A stretch of DNA of 64,000 bases from Catonia carolina (GCA_035578175.1 JAQMRL010000005.1:60307722-60371721), one strand, 5' to 3'; shown: positions 46,262 through 57,815, counted from the first letter of the stretch. Translations and numbers: made by a program. The notes: generated by a model from the sequence alone, not told the origin.

Positions 46262-46432
46262 TTTTAAATTTTTTTATTCCTAATTTGTGTACGTTGCAGT
46301 CTGTTCAATTTAGAACAATAAGCAATCCTATGACCCAATGAGATGTATGAGATGTATGACGTCTAAATGAGGTGTAGTCTTGTATAAACCCAGGCCGACC
46401 ATTCCTGAGAGAGTATGGTTATTTAAAACCAA
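46262..46432 (-). mobile_element. Family B retroposon, body copy
   Basis: The minus strand gives AACCATACTCTCTCAGGAAT, GGTCGGCCTGGG, AAGACTACACCTCATTTAGA, CATACATCTCATTGGGTCAT, AATTGAACAGACTGCAACGT and a tail AAATTAGGAATAAAAAAATT. The body has a small TGAGATGTA duplication. The head is missing. Confidence 0.8.
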
Positions 46433-46434
46433 AT

Positions 46435-46820
46435 ATGATAAAATCTAAGTAATGTTCTTAGAACTAAAATATAAACTATACTCAGTAGTGTGTTTCAAAA
46501 AGACTAAACTGCGAAGAAAAAAAATATATACAAAATCAAACTTGATGAACTGTGAATGAACATCTTGAAACTTTAAGTTGTTGAAGTTGGAGATGACGAT
46601 GACGATGATAGAGATGAAAACGATGACAATGATGACATGACGATGATTAGAAGTTGAAGTGGAAAAGATGAAAAAAAATTTAATGATTAACAAAATCGTA
46701 GAGGTAAATCTAATGGTTTAAAACGTTTCAGTCTGTGAGTTACTTCGCTGTTGGCAAGGAGGTTAATCACTAATGGATTCTGATGGTCTTCTGATGGTTT
46801 TTGTAAATGTTTTTCGCTAT
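46435..46820 (+). repeat. Family E, left arm of a ~3-kb inverted pair
   Basis: Blocks: CTAAGTAATGTTCTTAGAAC, AAACTATACTCAGTAGTGT, GAACTGTGAATGAACATC, a GATGACGATGACGATGATAG run, ATGATTAACAAAATCGTAGA, GGTAAATCTAATGGTTTAAA, CGTTTCAGTCTGTGAGTTAC and TTCGCTGTTGGCAAGGAGGT. All recur inverted at 49115-49490. Confidence 0.85.
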
Positions 46821-49114
46821 ATTGTTTAATTTCTTCTTTTAATTATGAATATAATGTTCATTTGTTCTTTTTAATTAATCATTATTTAAAGTTGTTGAAT
46901 TGTGAAGTAGAATTATAGTATATAGTGACTTATGATCCAGAGCTCGAAGAGAAAACACGATTTCAGGTTATGTCGGCCAAAGATCCAATTATTAAAAAAT
47001 TTATTAAATAATTTACGTATCAGATACTCAGTAGAGTTCAAATATTCATAAATGATATTAAATAAGATTGAATGCGATTAAACCAAGATATGTTAAACTA
47101 ATTAATACATTTTTTATTACATTATTTTTCAGATATAATACATTTAATAGTAACATATTAATTACTTAATGTAAGATGTTACAACACGAGCGCGTGCGCG
47201 CACACATTTAAACGATAAAAAGCTTTTTCATGAGCTCAGGGGACTAGAAAGCGTTTTCGGTGGGAGCTAATTTTTTTTAAATCTATAGGAAAACAATAAT
47301 TTCCTTCAATATATTTCAAATAAGGGAAAAGTAAACGTTGAGTAGTTCAGTAGAACTTTGAGTAAATTCCAGTTTGATAAAGAGGTTAGAATATATATGA
47401 TAAGAAGAAAATCTAATCCGTGAAACTTTTAGATTAAATTGTCACTCTGGTACAATCGTAACTTACTTTATTATAGAACCGATCGTACCTTAGTTCCACT
47501 TTTATACGAATAAAAGCATAACTAAAACTAGTATAATAGATAGAGGAATTTATTTCTCATTTTGATAGTCGGAACTATAACGAACGTACTACCAGTAGAC
47601 ACTTTATTTTCAAAACGAACTTTTCCTCAAAGTTGCATCGCATAACGAGTTCATCATTACCGTTTAACAAGGGAACGTTCAAAGAGAACACCGACTTAAA
47701 ATGAAACTCCACCTTCCAATTACCTACTAAAAGTACAAAAGTAAAGATATTAAAATAAATGAACAAAAATGTTTTAAAAGTTTTAAAAGTTTTCGTTCTT
47801 TTTTATTATTACAACTTATTTCATTTCATTTTAAGTAATATTATGTGTAAAACACAATGTTGTACACAGAAATGTAGTTACATTAGATTTTTATATTTTA
47901 TTTTGTTTCATTAATAAACAAAAGAAATAGTGTTTTAAAATGTAACATTTCTAAACTATGCTATAAGTCTTTTTCTATTCATGATTAAACAAAATGTTAC
48001 TTTTGTTCTTCATTTGTTTAACCATGTACACACTGGTTTAAAATTCAGAGAAAATTTCTTAGCAGCTGATTTTACAACTAAAAAAAAATCTTCTTGTTCT
48101 TCTTACTATCAAGGATCAGGCATAAGCCTGTTTCAAACTCACAAACCATCCTGTACGTCTACACAAACACGAGACACTCCAGCCCGTACATCTCAACTAC
48201 TGCCATCTTCTTCGACGCCTTCCCTTTTCCCTTCTTCTAACTGGAACATATTCTGTCACTTTTAAAGATATTAAAAAATAGTAATTCAAATATAAATCCA
48301 GAAAAATTTCGTTGGCGAGTTATTGCTAGCAAAACGTTACCTTAAAATTTAGTCAACCCGGTAAAATAAGACTACTGAAATTTTTAAAGCTTGAAGTAAG
48401 AGGAAAACTTGATAACATCTTACAGTTATAACTTGAAAAATCCAATAAAACTGATTCCAAAATTGTAGCCTATCTCATTTTTTTAAGTTATCTGACAAAA
48501 CACAATAATAGAAATTCAAAAATTACATTTCTTTTTTTAATGTAAAATAAGTTTGCTAAGTACTTAATTTAAATCAGGTTTATTTTAAATTTAACAATTA
48601 GATGATTAAATATTTAACAATATAATATCAATTTCTGTTTATTTAGAAACTTTACAATTATAATATAACCATCCAAAAATTTAACTAATTACTTTTTTCA
48701 ATAAATAAAAATGTTGAATTCCTTCCAGGGCCTAACAAAGAACATGAGATCTTCAGATGAGAAGTAAAATTAATTACCAACGTGACTACCATGATGCTAA
48801 TTAAAATACAAAAACATTTATAGAAATAATTCAAAATAAAGGAAAATTTTTAAGAAATTATAACTTAGAGAAAAGAAAATTTTGTTGACTGAAAATTTTA
48901 CACTATAAGGAAGTACATGAAATAAAGTTAATAATACTGGCTTAATTTCCGGAATATTATGAAGTTTATGAACAAGTATTTAAGTTGAAGTAAACCATCG
49001 TTTGTCAACCCGTGTCAGGCTCAAACACCTTAAAAGAGTAGTAGGAAAATATTGAAGTAAAGGGCGCCCCGACTCAATCGTGAAATTTTCAACAAACTAT
49101 GAAACTGTAATTGT
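46821..49114. other. DNA between the family E arms
   Basis: AT-rich. The plus frame 47981-48265 (94 aa, Ser/Thr-rich end) and minus frame 47575-47766 have no recognised motif. No transposase or RT motif was found, so the arms are not shown to delimit an autonomous element. Confidence 0.4.
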
Positions 49115-49490
49115 AACTACAAAATATACAAAAATTAGAACCCCATCAAAATCCATTAGCAATTAACCTTCTCGACAACAGCGAAGATACTCACAGAGTG
49201 AAACGTTTTAAAAATTAGATTTACCTTTACGATTATGTTAATCATTTAATTAATTTTTTCTTTTGTAATTCTTCTACTTATCATCGTCATCTCATAATCA
49301 GGATCATTATCATCTCCATCATAATCATCGTCATCTTCAACTTTAACAATTTTGTGTTTCAGGATGTAAATTCACAGTTCATTTAGTTTAGTTTTGTATA
49401 TTTTTTCCTCAGTTAACATTTTTTGAAACACTACTGACTGAGTGTAGTTTATATTATAATTCTGAGAATATTACTCAGATATTTTCATCT
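49115..49490 (-). repeat. Family E, right arm of the inverted pair
   Basis: The minus strand reads CTGAGTAATATTCTCAGAAT, AACTACACTCAGTCAGTAGT, GAACTGTGAATTTACATCC, GATGACGATGATTATGATGG, ATGATTAACATAATCGTAAA, GGTAAATCTAATTTTTAAAA, CGTTTCACTCTGTGAGTATC and TTCGCTGTTGTCGAGAAGGT, in the same order as 46435-46820. Confidence 0.85.
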
Positions 49491-49774
49491 TTGCTTAAAG
49501 TTTATAATTAGATTTATAAAAAAAAACTGATTGCAAAAGAAATAGACTGTTTAAAAAAAATTGTGTTCACAAGAAATAAATTGTGTGAAAGCTGGACTAC
49601 GTTTTTTTGCTTACGTTCAAGCGGTACTACTGTTAACTCCTCGACCAATTTTTATGCACTATCCATAAAAATTCTTAGATTAGGAGGTCAGTAATGTAGA
49701 ATGACTCAACATGGAATGGATCAGTTTTAATGTTGTATTATAAAAAAAATCAAACACTCTTAAACTAAACACGT

Positions 49775-50300
49775 TGGACAAACGGTATGTTCTACAGACA
49801 AATTTGTAGAATTTTTCATTCTCTAAAATTAATTTTAGAAGTATTTTTATCAATTTTAGAAAACATATTTTTTATCGACGTCAATGAGAAAAATATAAAA
49901 TATCACTGATGGACAATAAACCGTAGAAAACGACGTATATATTCACTGTAAAAAAATATATTTGAAATAAAAGTCGTAAATTTATCAATTTTCTAAACTT
50001 AAGTTATACAAACTTTTGTTCTAAAATCCACATTGAGGCTGAACTCTTAAAAAAAACAATTTTCAACACGAGAGCACACCATCTTCACGAATTTCAGCAG
50101 ACATGCCGCTTACGTTATATCTTTTAGAAGGTAGAATATGTAGTAAATGAGGCAGTCTTAAATAAAATAGTAGGTGCCATTTTTGAGGAAATCGCATAGA
50201 AACGGAAAATTTTAGTAATAAACTACTACTTAAGATTGACCAAATTTGATGAAAATATTCATATCGGGTTTCCTTAAAATATTGTACCATATTAAAAGTA
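49775..50300 (-). mobile_element. Family C repeat, middle part
   Basis: The minus strand carries AGGAAACCCGATATGAATAT, TTTCATCAAATTTGGTCAAT, AAGTAGTAGTTTATTACT, TGCCTCATTTACTACATATT, CGGCATGTCTGCTGAAATTC and further C 3' blocks. The 5' end with the GT tract is absent. Confidence 0.65.
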
Positions 50301-50572
50301 CAATATTGTACAAACAATGGAAGTTATGGTATTCCCAATTACTATAACTTCCATTACTTAGTACAAACCATTAAATAATGGCTGGGAAAACCTCCAATTG
50401 TTAGAATAGTAATACATTAGAGTAGTAGTTAGACAATAAGTTGTGAATATAACCAACGGTCCATCTGATTTTGTTTGGACGGATGTATTTCTCCTTCTGT
50501 GTTTTTGGGCCTTTCTTTCACCTACCATTTTTTAGCCAATCATTGGGGTAGTCTCCTTCCCGTTGGCTCTTC

Positions 50573-50645
50573 AGGTTGGCTGAGCAGTTGGTAGGAGAGG
50601 GAGGCTTGTCAACCAGAGGTTTCCAGGTTCGAACCAAGGAAATTC
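50573..50645 (+). repeat. tRNA-like sequence
   Basis: GGTTGGCTGAGCAGTTGGTA is A-box-like and CCAGGTTCGAACCAAGG contains a B-box-like GGTTCGAACC. Arms do not fold into a complete cloverleaf by eye. It is probably a relic SINE head. Confidence 0.4.
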
Positions 50646-50792
50646 ACAATCAGTTCCTTTGGGACTAAAAAGTGAAACGGTTACTTTAAAAGAAGCAGAA
50701 TTGGAAGAAGAGATAGGGAGAACGTGGAGAATAAGAAGTAAGGGGAAACATACATAATTTAAGGTAATAATTTATTCTTATATTTCTTTAAG

Positions 50793-51186
50793 ATGCCCAT
50801 AACAGACAGGTAGAGTGTCAAATTATTTACACTCAATCTGTTCGTTGCAGGGCTAATAAATAGTTCTGTTTCTTATCACATGGTCAGCCAATTAAATGAC
50901 TGAATCATTTAAGAAGAGAAGAGGTAAGAGGTGTACTGTGACACTAATCTGAGTTACTCCTCTGAAAGTAATGAATTTCATTATACAGCCAGACCCTGTG
51001 GTGAACGAAGTGAAGGTGTCATTTGCAGAGTGGAAAATATGTGCTTTTCAGAGGGCCCGGCATGCTGATAAGCGTACTTTTCCACCCAGTGAGGAAGGCA
51101 AAGGTAAACCACCTCACTCCTCGTTTTACTTAGTAAAACCTCTACAGGTTCAAACCAGCCTTTTGGCTGATGACCTAAACAACAAC
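50793..51186 (+). mobile_element. SINE-like family D, full copy with 11-bp TSD
   Basis: Perfect ATTTCTTTAAG repeats at 50782-50792 and 51187-51197 define a 394-bp element, from ATGCCCATAACAGACAGG to GATGACCTAAACAAC. The tail is (AAC)n rather than poly-A. A GGTTCAAACC B-box-like word lies near the 3' end (51147), and no well-placed A/B-box pair was found near the 5' end. The 84-aa frame 50971-51225 runs out of the element and is not a gene. Confidence 0.93.
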
Positions 51187-51477
51187 ATTTCTTTAAGGGT
51201 TTTTAATTTCTTGTTTTTGTATTAATGTCGCGGTAAAAAGGTTGACTATATTTTTAAATAGGTTAGGGTAATTTTAGGATAATTTTGTTAGTAGTTAGGT
51301 GATTTAGTTAGTAATATATTATTTATTAAATAAATTTACTGTAAATAAGGAGATATAGTTTTTTATTTATTTCTCAAGCTCTGCTGAAAGCTGGCGCCTA
51401 ACAGTTTTTATTAATTATTTTTTTAAGTTCCCATTTAAGTATTTGCTCACCGGACGAAGTTGATGGTGGTGCATAAT

Positions 51478-51665
51478 ACCTTACTTAAATTCAAGTTTAA
51501 ACTTCGTACCTTATTTTGTCCTTGAGACATTTTGTTCATGCGCACACGCACATACACACACCGGTAAAAACATACAATTTGGGGTTCAGGGGGTCTGAAA
51601 CGTGTATTTAAAAAATCGACATGAACAGAGAACTTTCCTTCTCTATATTTCATATTAAAGATGAA
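51478..51665 (-). mobile_element. Family C repeat, 5' fragment
   Basis: The minus strand gives GAGAAGGAAAGTTCTCTGTT, CATGTCGATTTTTT, CAGACCCCCTGAACCCCAAA, a GT/GC-rich tract and CAAAATGTCTCAAGGAC. It corresponds to the first 190 bp of the unit. Confidence 0.8.
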
Positions 51666-53118
51666 AAATAGGAAGACGGTAACATACTGCATCGTAAATA
51701 CAAAATTATCTTCTAATCAAAGTTCTGTAATTACTAAATACTTCATTGATGTTCCTTATTTTGCAGTACGTATTTACAATTAGAAACTTATGAGAAGCTA
51801 GTTAGAAAGTTATAAACACCCAATATTAATGTTTCTTCCATAGTTAGCCATAGTTTTACAGAAGGTTTCCAGTTTTATCCTAAAAACTCAGTGGTGGAGG
51901 CGATCGCGATACCAAGCGAAAACTACTAATAAAGCCGTTTTGGCTTATAGAGGCCGATTTTTTTGAAGGTGCTCTTCAGGATTAAGGTACTGTTAGGTTA
52001 CAGTACTCGGTAATTTTTTTTAAGTGTGTTTTTTTCATTTAGCTAACTAAGTCAAGGAGGATCACTTAACATCGGTGAATGACCGAGGAGTCATTTCTTT
52101 AATATATACTCCATTTAAATCTAAACAATCATCTTTAAATCTACTAATTTAAATATTTTTCCCGTATATAATATATTACATGGTGAAATAAATAAACTGT
52201 GAAATAAATTATTGAGTGTAAAAATTTTGGATGACTTTGTGAACTCGGAAAAAATGAGTTGTGTTCATCAAAAGCCAAAAACTAAATAATTTTATTTAAC
52301 ACTTCTCATAGATGTTAACAATAAACCTCGGTGAAACTGCTAGACTTTATATACTCTTGATAAAGTAGGATAAAGTAATTATCAGAATGATATTTCATGG
52401 CCAATGTACACTAAGATAGATTTATATGTGAATACACAAACACACTTAACACAACTGAAACACTAGTTACGATAATTAGCGGTAATTATGGTAACCAGAA
52501 CATCAATTATGAGTGGATTATCTCAATACACCTCCAGCACGATTACTCCGTAATTCCGTGTACGCCGAACAGGGATTAAATTATAATATTAACACTACAC
52601 TAACACTGGCATTTCCTATCTAAATGTTCAAGGACTAGGGCAGGAAGACTCCTCATTTTCATTAAACCATCCTTGGTTTTATCCTTTAATCCTTAGTTTC
52701 TATAAACATTCTCTACTTTAGAAGTACTTGATGATACACTCTTAATATGCGCTGTATCATTCCTGTTAACACCGACAGTTTAATCTTTTCACATATATTT
52801 CCACTTAAAGATAAATTTTATTAAATTTTTCTACTCAATTTAGTAGTATTTATTATTTATGTGAATAAATAAACAAACAAACATTTATTACTTTCTTGTA
52901 CCCTATAATGTAGAGTGAAATATAGCGTATTATAAGGCAATAAATAGGGTAATAAATAGCTATTAAGGGTAGTAAAAAATATCTTACTATTAAAAATATT
53001 GTTAAACTATAAACTACATTTAAGTCATGTAAATAATATAAGTTTTTAAAACTAATGGTTAGCTATAAATATTATTATTAAGTTACTTTTAAGGCATATT
53101 TAATTATACATAATATAT
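51666..53118. other. Long AT-rich interval, nothing recognised
   Basis: No ORF of interest and no family member was found. Confidence 0.45.
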
Positions 53119-53538
53119 TATATGCTGGGGCTGAGTGCTGGCTACCAGCGGGCATTAAGAAGTGTTCAAAGAACATCGATATTAACATTCCACTGGTTGG
53201 TACACAGTTGTCTGAAAAGCTTCAAAAAACTAAAAAATATTACGTTGTTGAAATCTGCCTACAAGATTTCTTAGATGTTTCTAAATTGAATAACCAAAAG
53301 TTAAAAAACAAGAAATGTCGGTAAAAACCAGATCCAGTGGTTAGCATTGTTAATTTTAAATACCTTAAAAGTGACTGTTATTATTTACCGTCAGTATATT
53401 CATGGAGCTAATAAATTCAAAAAATTTGCTACTCGCAGAAGGATATCGCAATCAAAATTAGATGAACGTTTTGAATCCAAACCCTTGTACAGCGAACCAT
53501 TGAAAATTGTTGAAGAAAGAAATGAAAGACTTGTTTGA
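53119..53538 (+). pseudogene. Broken frame of unknown origin
   Basis: A frame open from about 53119 reads ECWLPAGIKKCSKNIDINIP, KKYYVVEICLQDFLDVSKLN, then a stop at 53322. It continues with SIVNFKYLKSDCYYLPSVYS and, in another frame, FKKFATRRRISQSKLDERFE and ESKPLYSEPLKIVEERNERL. Codon-like composition and alternating frames suggest a decayed protein gene, possibly from a transposon. I cannot name the family. Confidence 0.35.
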
Positions 53539-53838
53539 TCTCTGCGATTCTCGGATAATAAAAAACCTTTTTGTTAACTTTTATAACGTGTTAGAAAATG
53601 GCAATGTAATTCCAGAAATAAAGAAGGCGACAAAAAAAAACTAGAAAAATTGAAGAAATCGGTAATATAAAATTCTTGCAAAAATACCAAGAAAAGCAAA
53701 AAACAAAATATTTAAAGTAAACAAATGTTTACTCTAATTTTTTCGAAAACTGACAGAGTAAATAATTTTGTTTCAATTTCAGTTTGTTCATAAAAAACTT
53801 TAATTTTCAAATATTTTCTTGTGTCCAATGTATAAATT

Positions 53839-53846
<8 letters not shown>

Positions 53847-53873
<27 letters not shown>

Positions 53874-54036
53874 GGTTTAACGTCCGACTGTTTTGCAAAT
53901 TGCTGCTAATGCAGACGGTGAAGGATGAAATGAATTTTTTGCAACGTATGAAAAAATGCCATGCCCGAGTGGGATTCGAACCCAAGACCGCGTGATGAGA
54001 GGCGAGCACGTTACCAACATCGCCAACGCGGTTGGC
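53847..54036 (-). mobile_element. SINE A copy 3, with 13-bp TSD and long poly-A tail
   Basis: On the minus strand: tRNA-like head with CAACCGCGTTGGCGATGTTG, B box GGGTTCGAATCC, body GGCATGGCATTTTTTCATAC and GTCTGCATTAGCAGCAATTT, end GACGTTAAACC, then 27 A residues. AAATTTTTGTATT flanks it at 53834-53846 and 54037-54049. The long unbroken tail and perfect TSD suggest a young insertion. Confidence 0.97.
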
Positions 54037-54049
54037 AAATTTTTGTATT

Positions 54050-54760
54050 GAAAATATGTTAATTTGTAAGGCTCTTTTGTTTAAACTGTTTTAGTTTGTA
54101 ATTACTTTATGTGTTTGATTGTAAAAAGTGATCATTCTATTGACCGAGAAGTCCGTGGCCGCTAAAAAAATTTAAGTTTTAAGTTTTCATACTGTCAATA
54201 TTTTTAAGTTTATTATTTTTAAAATTTCTAAAGTTTTCATATCCTAATTATTACATTTTATATTTTAAATATTTTGAGAAATTACTTATTTTTTAAATTG
54301 TTTATTTGAAAGTATTCTTTGTTATTTTGTAAACAATTAAATCTAGCAAAAATTTATACATAAAATTTATTAGGTTAATTCCATCTGTAGCTAAATAAAT
54401 AAAACGGAGCTAATAAATAAATAAAATAAAACGGAGTTTTTAATGAATAAAACCATATGATAAACATGTGTGTAGAAACGTATGAATACCATTCTCAGTC
54501 TAACTTACTTTATAGTTCAGAACCAGAGAAACGTATCTGTGCAAACCCTAAAATAAATCGCAATATCAAGGGCATTTTCAAAAATTAATTTTTACATTAA
54601 TTAAGAAGCATTAGTAAATAGTTTAAATAACTTTCTATTGATAAAGGTTTTTGAAAAAATATAACGGTTTTCCCAAAAAATAATGAAATCCACCTTTGCG
54701 AACATTATTTTTGCTCTCCTGTAAAATCAGTAAAATGTAGATACGTTCCTCTGGTTCTCA
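54050..54760. other. AT-rich interval, nothing recognised
   Basis: No recognised repeat or exon is seen. Confidence 0.45.
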
Positions 54761-55975
54761 GCCGACGAAATGACGGACACACAGTTTGGGTTCCGAGGAG
54801 GCTTCGGCACGAGAGACGCCTTGTTTGCCATGATGTCCTCGTTCAGAGATGCCGAGATATGAACAAGAACGTATTCCTGTGCTTCATTGACTACGAGAAG
54901 GCATTCGACAAAGTACTACACGACAGGATGCTAGAAATTTTGCAACGAGTGGGCCTCGACGATCGCGACATAAGAATTATCGCCAACCTATATTGGAACC
55001 AATGTGCCAAGGTGCGAGTGGGAGAGAAGCTGTCGGAGGAAGTGCAAATCCGCCGTGGGGTTAGACAGGTATGCGTGCTCTCACCGATGCTTTTCAACTT
55101 ATATTCGGAGGCCATTTTGTCGGAAGCTTTGGATGGATGCAGAGAAGGCATTATAGTTAATGGAGAGGGCATCAACAACCTGAGATATGCCGACGATACA
55201 GCGCTGATTGCAGATAGCGAGGAAGATCTTAAGTGTTGCTGGAACGCGTCAACACAATTAACAATGCATACGGACTACGGATGAATATACGTAAAACCAA
55301 GTTCATGGTGATCGGTGAAGAGGAGGTCAACGCAGGAATCACACTCGCTGGCTCTGCCATTGAACAGGTGCACACGTACAAATACCTTGGGTGCTGCCTA
55401 AATGACAAATGGGACTACGGTCAGGAAGTTAAAGTGCGTATCGAGCAAGCCAGAGCGGTGTTCACGGAACTAAAACACCTATTGTGCCAGCGTGATCTTA
55501 GTCTCAACACGAGGCTCCGAATTCTGAGGTGCTACGTACTTCCTGTGCTTCTTTACGGGCAGGAAGGATGGACACTAACGAAACTTCTAGAAAGGAGGCT
55601 GGAGGCGTTTTAGATGTGGCTATACCGCCGCATGCTCCGTATATCGTGGACCGACAGAGTACGAAACACGGACGTACTGACTCGGATGGGCAAGGGGATG
55701 GAACTGCTATACGACATCAAGCGACGAAAACTGCAGTACTTCGGCCATGTTCTTCGAAACGGGAAATACAGACTTCTTCAGCTGATAATGGAAGGAAAGA
55801 TAGCAGGAAAGCGCCGGCCGGGCAGAAGGAAAACGTCCTGGCTGAAAAATTTGAGAGATTGGTTTGGTCTCAACTCACGTCACTGTTCCGAGCAGCTGTT
55901 TCGAAAGTTAGAATAGCAATGATGATCGCCAACCTCCGACGCGGAGCGGCACTTGAAGAAGAAGAAGAATATATT
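54761..55975 (+). pseudogene. RTE-clade retrotransposon, 5'-truncated and broken
   Basis: It starts inside the RT fingers with EMTDTQFGFRGGFGTRDALF. After a frameshift near 54840 it continues NVFLCFIDYEKAFDKVLHD (first catalytic Asp), RRGVRQVCVLSPMLFNLY and NNLRYADDTALIADS. A second frameshift lies near 55231. Then come NIRKTKFMVIG, KYLGCCLND, VLLYGQEGWTL, a TAG at 55611-55613 in place of a Glu codon, WLYRRMLRISWTDRV, PGRRKTSWLKNLRDWFG, a third shift near 55875, and KVRIAMMIANLRRG. The 3' end is a GAAGAAGAAGAAGAA tail. It is homologous throughout to the element at 19980-21273 but not its recent copy. CpG and GC content are higher than the flanks. Confidence 0.93.
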
Positions 55976-56124
55976 ATATATTTAATTATATTTGCATAAG
56001 TTATTAAATTAATGTTCAAATTAACAGTAGGATTAAGTTAGAGATTTAAGAAATTATTACGAGGTGTGGCTATTAAATAACGAGACCGTTGTTGTAAAAG
56101 ATTTAATTTTTATTTTATACATAA

Positions 56125-56722
56125 TCACTTATTGTCACCTTCAATATACACTTCTTCTCTATCTCTACAACGCTCCATGCGAATTTTCCATTGTCGGAAA
56201 CAGTGCTGGAAGTCATCTTCGGTCAGCTCTTTCAGTACACGTGCCGCTTTCTCTTTTACAGCTTCCACAGACTCAAATGTAATCCCTTTTAATGCAGATT
56301 TCATCTTAGGGAGCAGGTAGAAGTCACATGGTGCAAGATCTGGTAAATAAGGTGACTGTTCTTACACTGAAATGCTGTATTTGGGTAGGAACCTCTTGAC
56401 AGATAACGCGGAATGAGCTGGGGGGTCTTGGAGGAGAACCCATGATTTGTCCTTCCACATTTCGGAGCGTTTTTTCCTTACTCTTTGACGTAGTTTAGAA
56501 AGTACCTCAAAGTAGTAATATTGATTAATTGTTTGACATTCAGGAACCCCATAAAGGTACACAATCCCATGAATATAAAAAAACAATCATCATTGCTTTA
56601 AATTTTGACTTGCTCATTCAAGCTTTTTTGGCTCTTGGTGAAATTCGGCTCTTCCAGTGCATGGTTTGGCGCTTCGTTTCTGGATCATAAGTAAAAACCA
56701 CGTTTCATCACATGGTATTATC
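56125..56722 (-). pseudogene. Mariner transposase, C-terminal two thirds (defective)
   Basis: The minus strand begins IPCDETW, the first Asp block of the mariner DDD catalytic triad. After frameshifts it reads DPETKRQ-like residues, FFYIHGIVYLYGVPECQTIN, VRKKRSEMWKDKSW, and LLQDPPAHSALS, where mariners have HHDNAPAH. Then come a stop and frame change, PDLAPCDFYLLPKMKSALKG (third Asp), and DDFQHCFRQWKIRMERC to the stop at 56125-56127. The N-terminal HTH domains are absent. The deletion at the second Asp block and several shifts make it inactive. The closest relative in the window is the fragment at 62457-62709. Confidence 0.9.
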
Positions 56723-56734
56723 TTCTACTTGTTC

Positions 56735-56910
56735 CGTAAGGTGAAATCTGCATTAAAAGGGACAAAATTTGAGTATGTGAAACTGTAAAAGAGAAAGCGG
56801 CACGTGTCCTGAAGGAGCTGACAGAAGACTTCCAGCACTGTTTCCAACCATAGAAAATTCGTATGGTGCATTGTAGGGATAGAGAAGGAGTGTATATATT
56901 GAAGGTGACC
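56735..56910 (+). pseudogene. Second mariner transposase 3' end, opposite orientation
   Basis: The plus strand carries the LFRKVKSALKGTKFE segment, then a broken EKAARVLKELTEDFQHCF-like region. It ends at the plus-strand untranslated end and TIR. It duplicates, inverted, the end of the minus-strand gene, with point differences and stops. Confidence 0.8.
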
Positions 56911-56985
56911 ATAAGTGATTATGTAAAAAATAAAAATAAAATTGTTTGCAACGTCAGTCTCGTTGTTTAATAGCCACACCTCGTA

Positions 56986-57724
56986 TGTGTGCAGTACACT
57001 GTGTAAGTGACATTATAAAATAAGTGCTAGCACCAGTGGGTGACTGCATGGTTATACAATGGGGGAGGGAAATAGTATCCCTAAAGAAAAACTGTTCGTT
57101 AGTTTTAAGAAACTAGTTGTAATAGATTAAAAAAAATATCTAACACTGTATATTAGCACAACTTAAATATTCTATAACGTTTTTTGACGTGGTATTGGAA
57201 TAGACTTCCATTGAATTCCATTCATTCTTTAGATTGCCATAGTTTCAATTTAGATACTTAAAGGTAATTTAGTTTTAATAACAAAATATTTATGATTGAA
57301 GGTTCTTATCGTGAAAGGTGTTTATTCTATAAGTTTTTTAATTTTTTGTAGATTTTTAAACTGTTTCACTGAATAATTTGATTAAGTTTTATAAGCTATG
57401 AAACTTTTCGAACACTCAAACGAAGTATTTTTAACTAAATTTTGTACCAGAGGTATCTTCAAATCATTATGTAATGTAATATAGAAAGGAGCTCCTTTGA
57501 AATTTTGATTAAATTGACTTTTTTTGAATTTTATTTACGAAAAAATATATAACTGTAAAATATTTTAACACAACTAGCAGTTATAATGTCAATAGTTTTA
57601 ATCAATTTAATTGTTCACTGTGTGAGAAAGTATGCCAGCGGCAACGCTCAAGACGATTTACTGTTCAATTGCCTTTTCAGTCTTTTAGGTGGAAAGATTT
57701 TAAAAAAATTTGATTAATTTTATA
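56986..57724. other. AT-rich interval, nothing recognised
   Basis: No ORF of interest and no recognised repeat is seen. Confidence 0.45.
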
Positions 57725-57815
57725 AAAAACTTACTTAAGGAAAGTTACTTTTCATGCTAATTTTTCACGAAATCGAATTTCACCGGAAATACACGTTTAC
57801 AACAAAATCCATTCA
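57725..57815 (+). mobile_element. Family C repeat, short 5' fragment
   Basis: TTAAGGAAAGTTACTTTTCA, TTTCACGAAATCGAATTTCA and CCGGAAATACACGTTTAC match the first 90 bp of the family. Confidence 0.55.

Larger units (their letters stand above)
56060..56983. mobile_element. Mariner-family element with two inverted 3' ends (chimeric)
   Basis: The ends are perfect inverted CGAGGTGTGGCTATTAAA-type repeats with TA on both sides (56058-56059, 56984-56985). The outer roughly 260 bp on each side are inverted copies of the same transposase 3' coding and untranslated region. The left copy belongs to the minus-strand gene in the middle, and the right copy is read on the plus strand. A normal mariner has a distinct 5' end, so this one lacks it. 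Confidence 0.88.
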
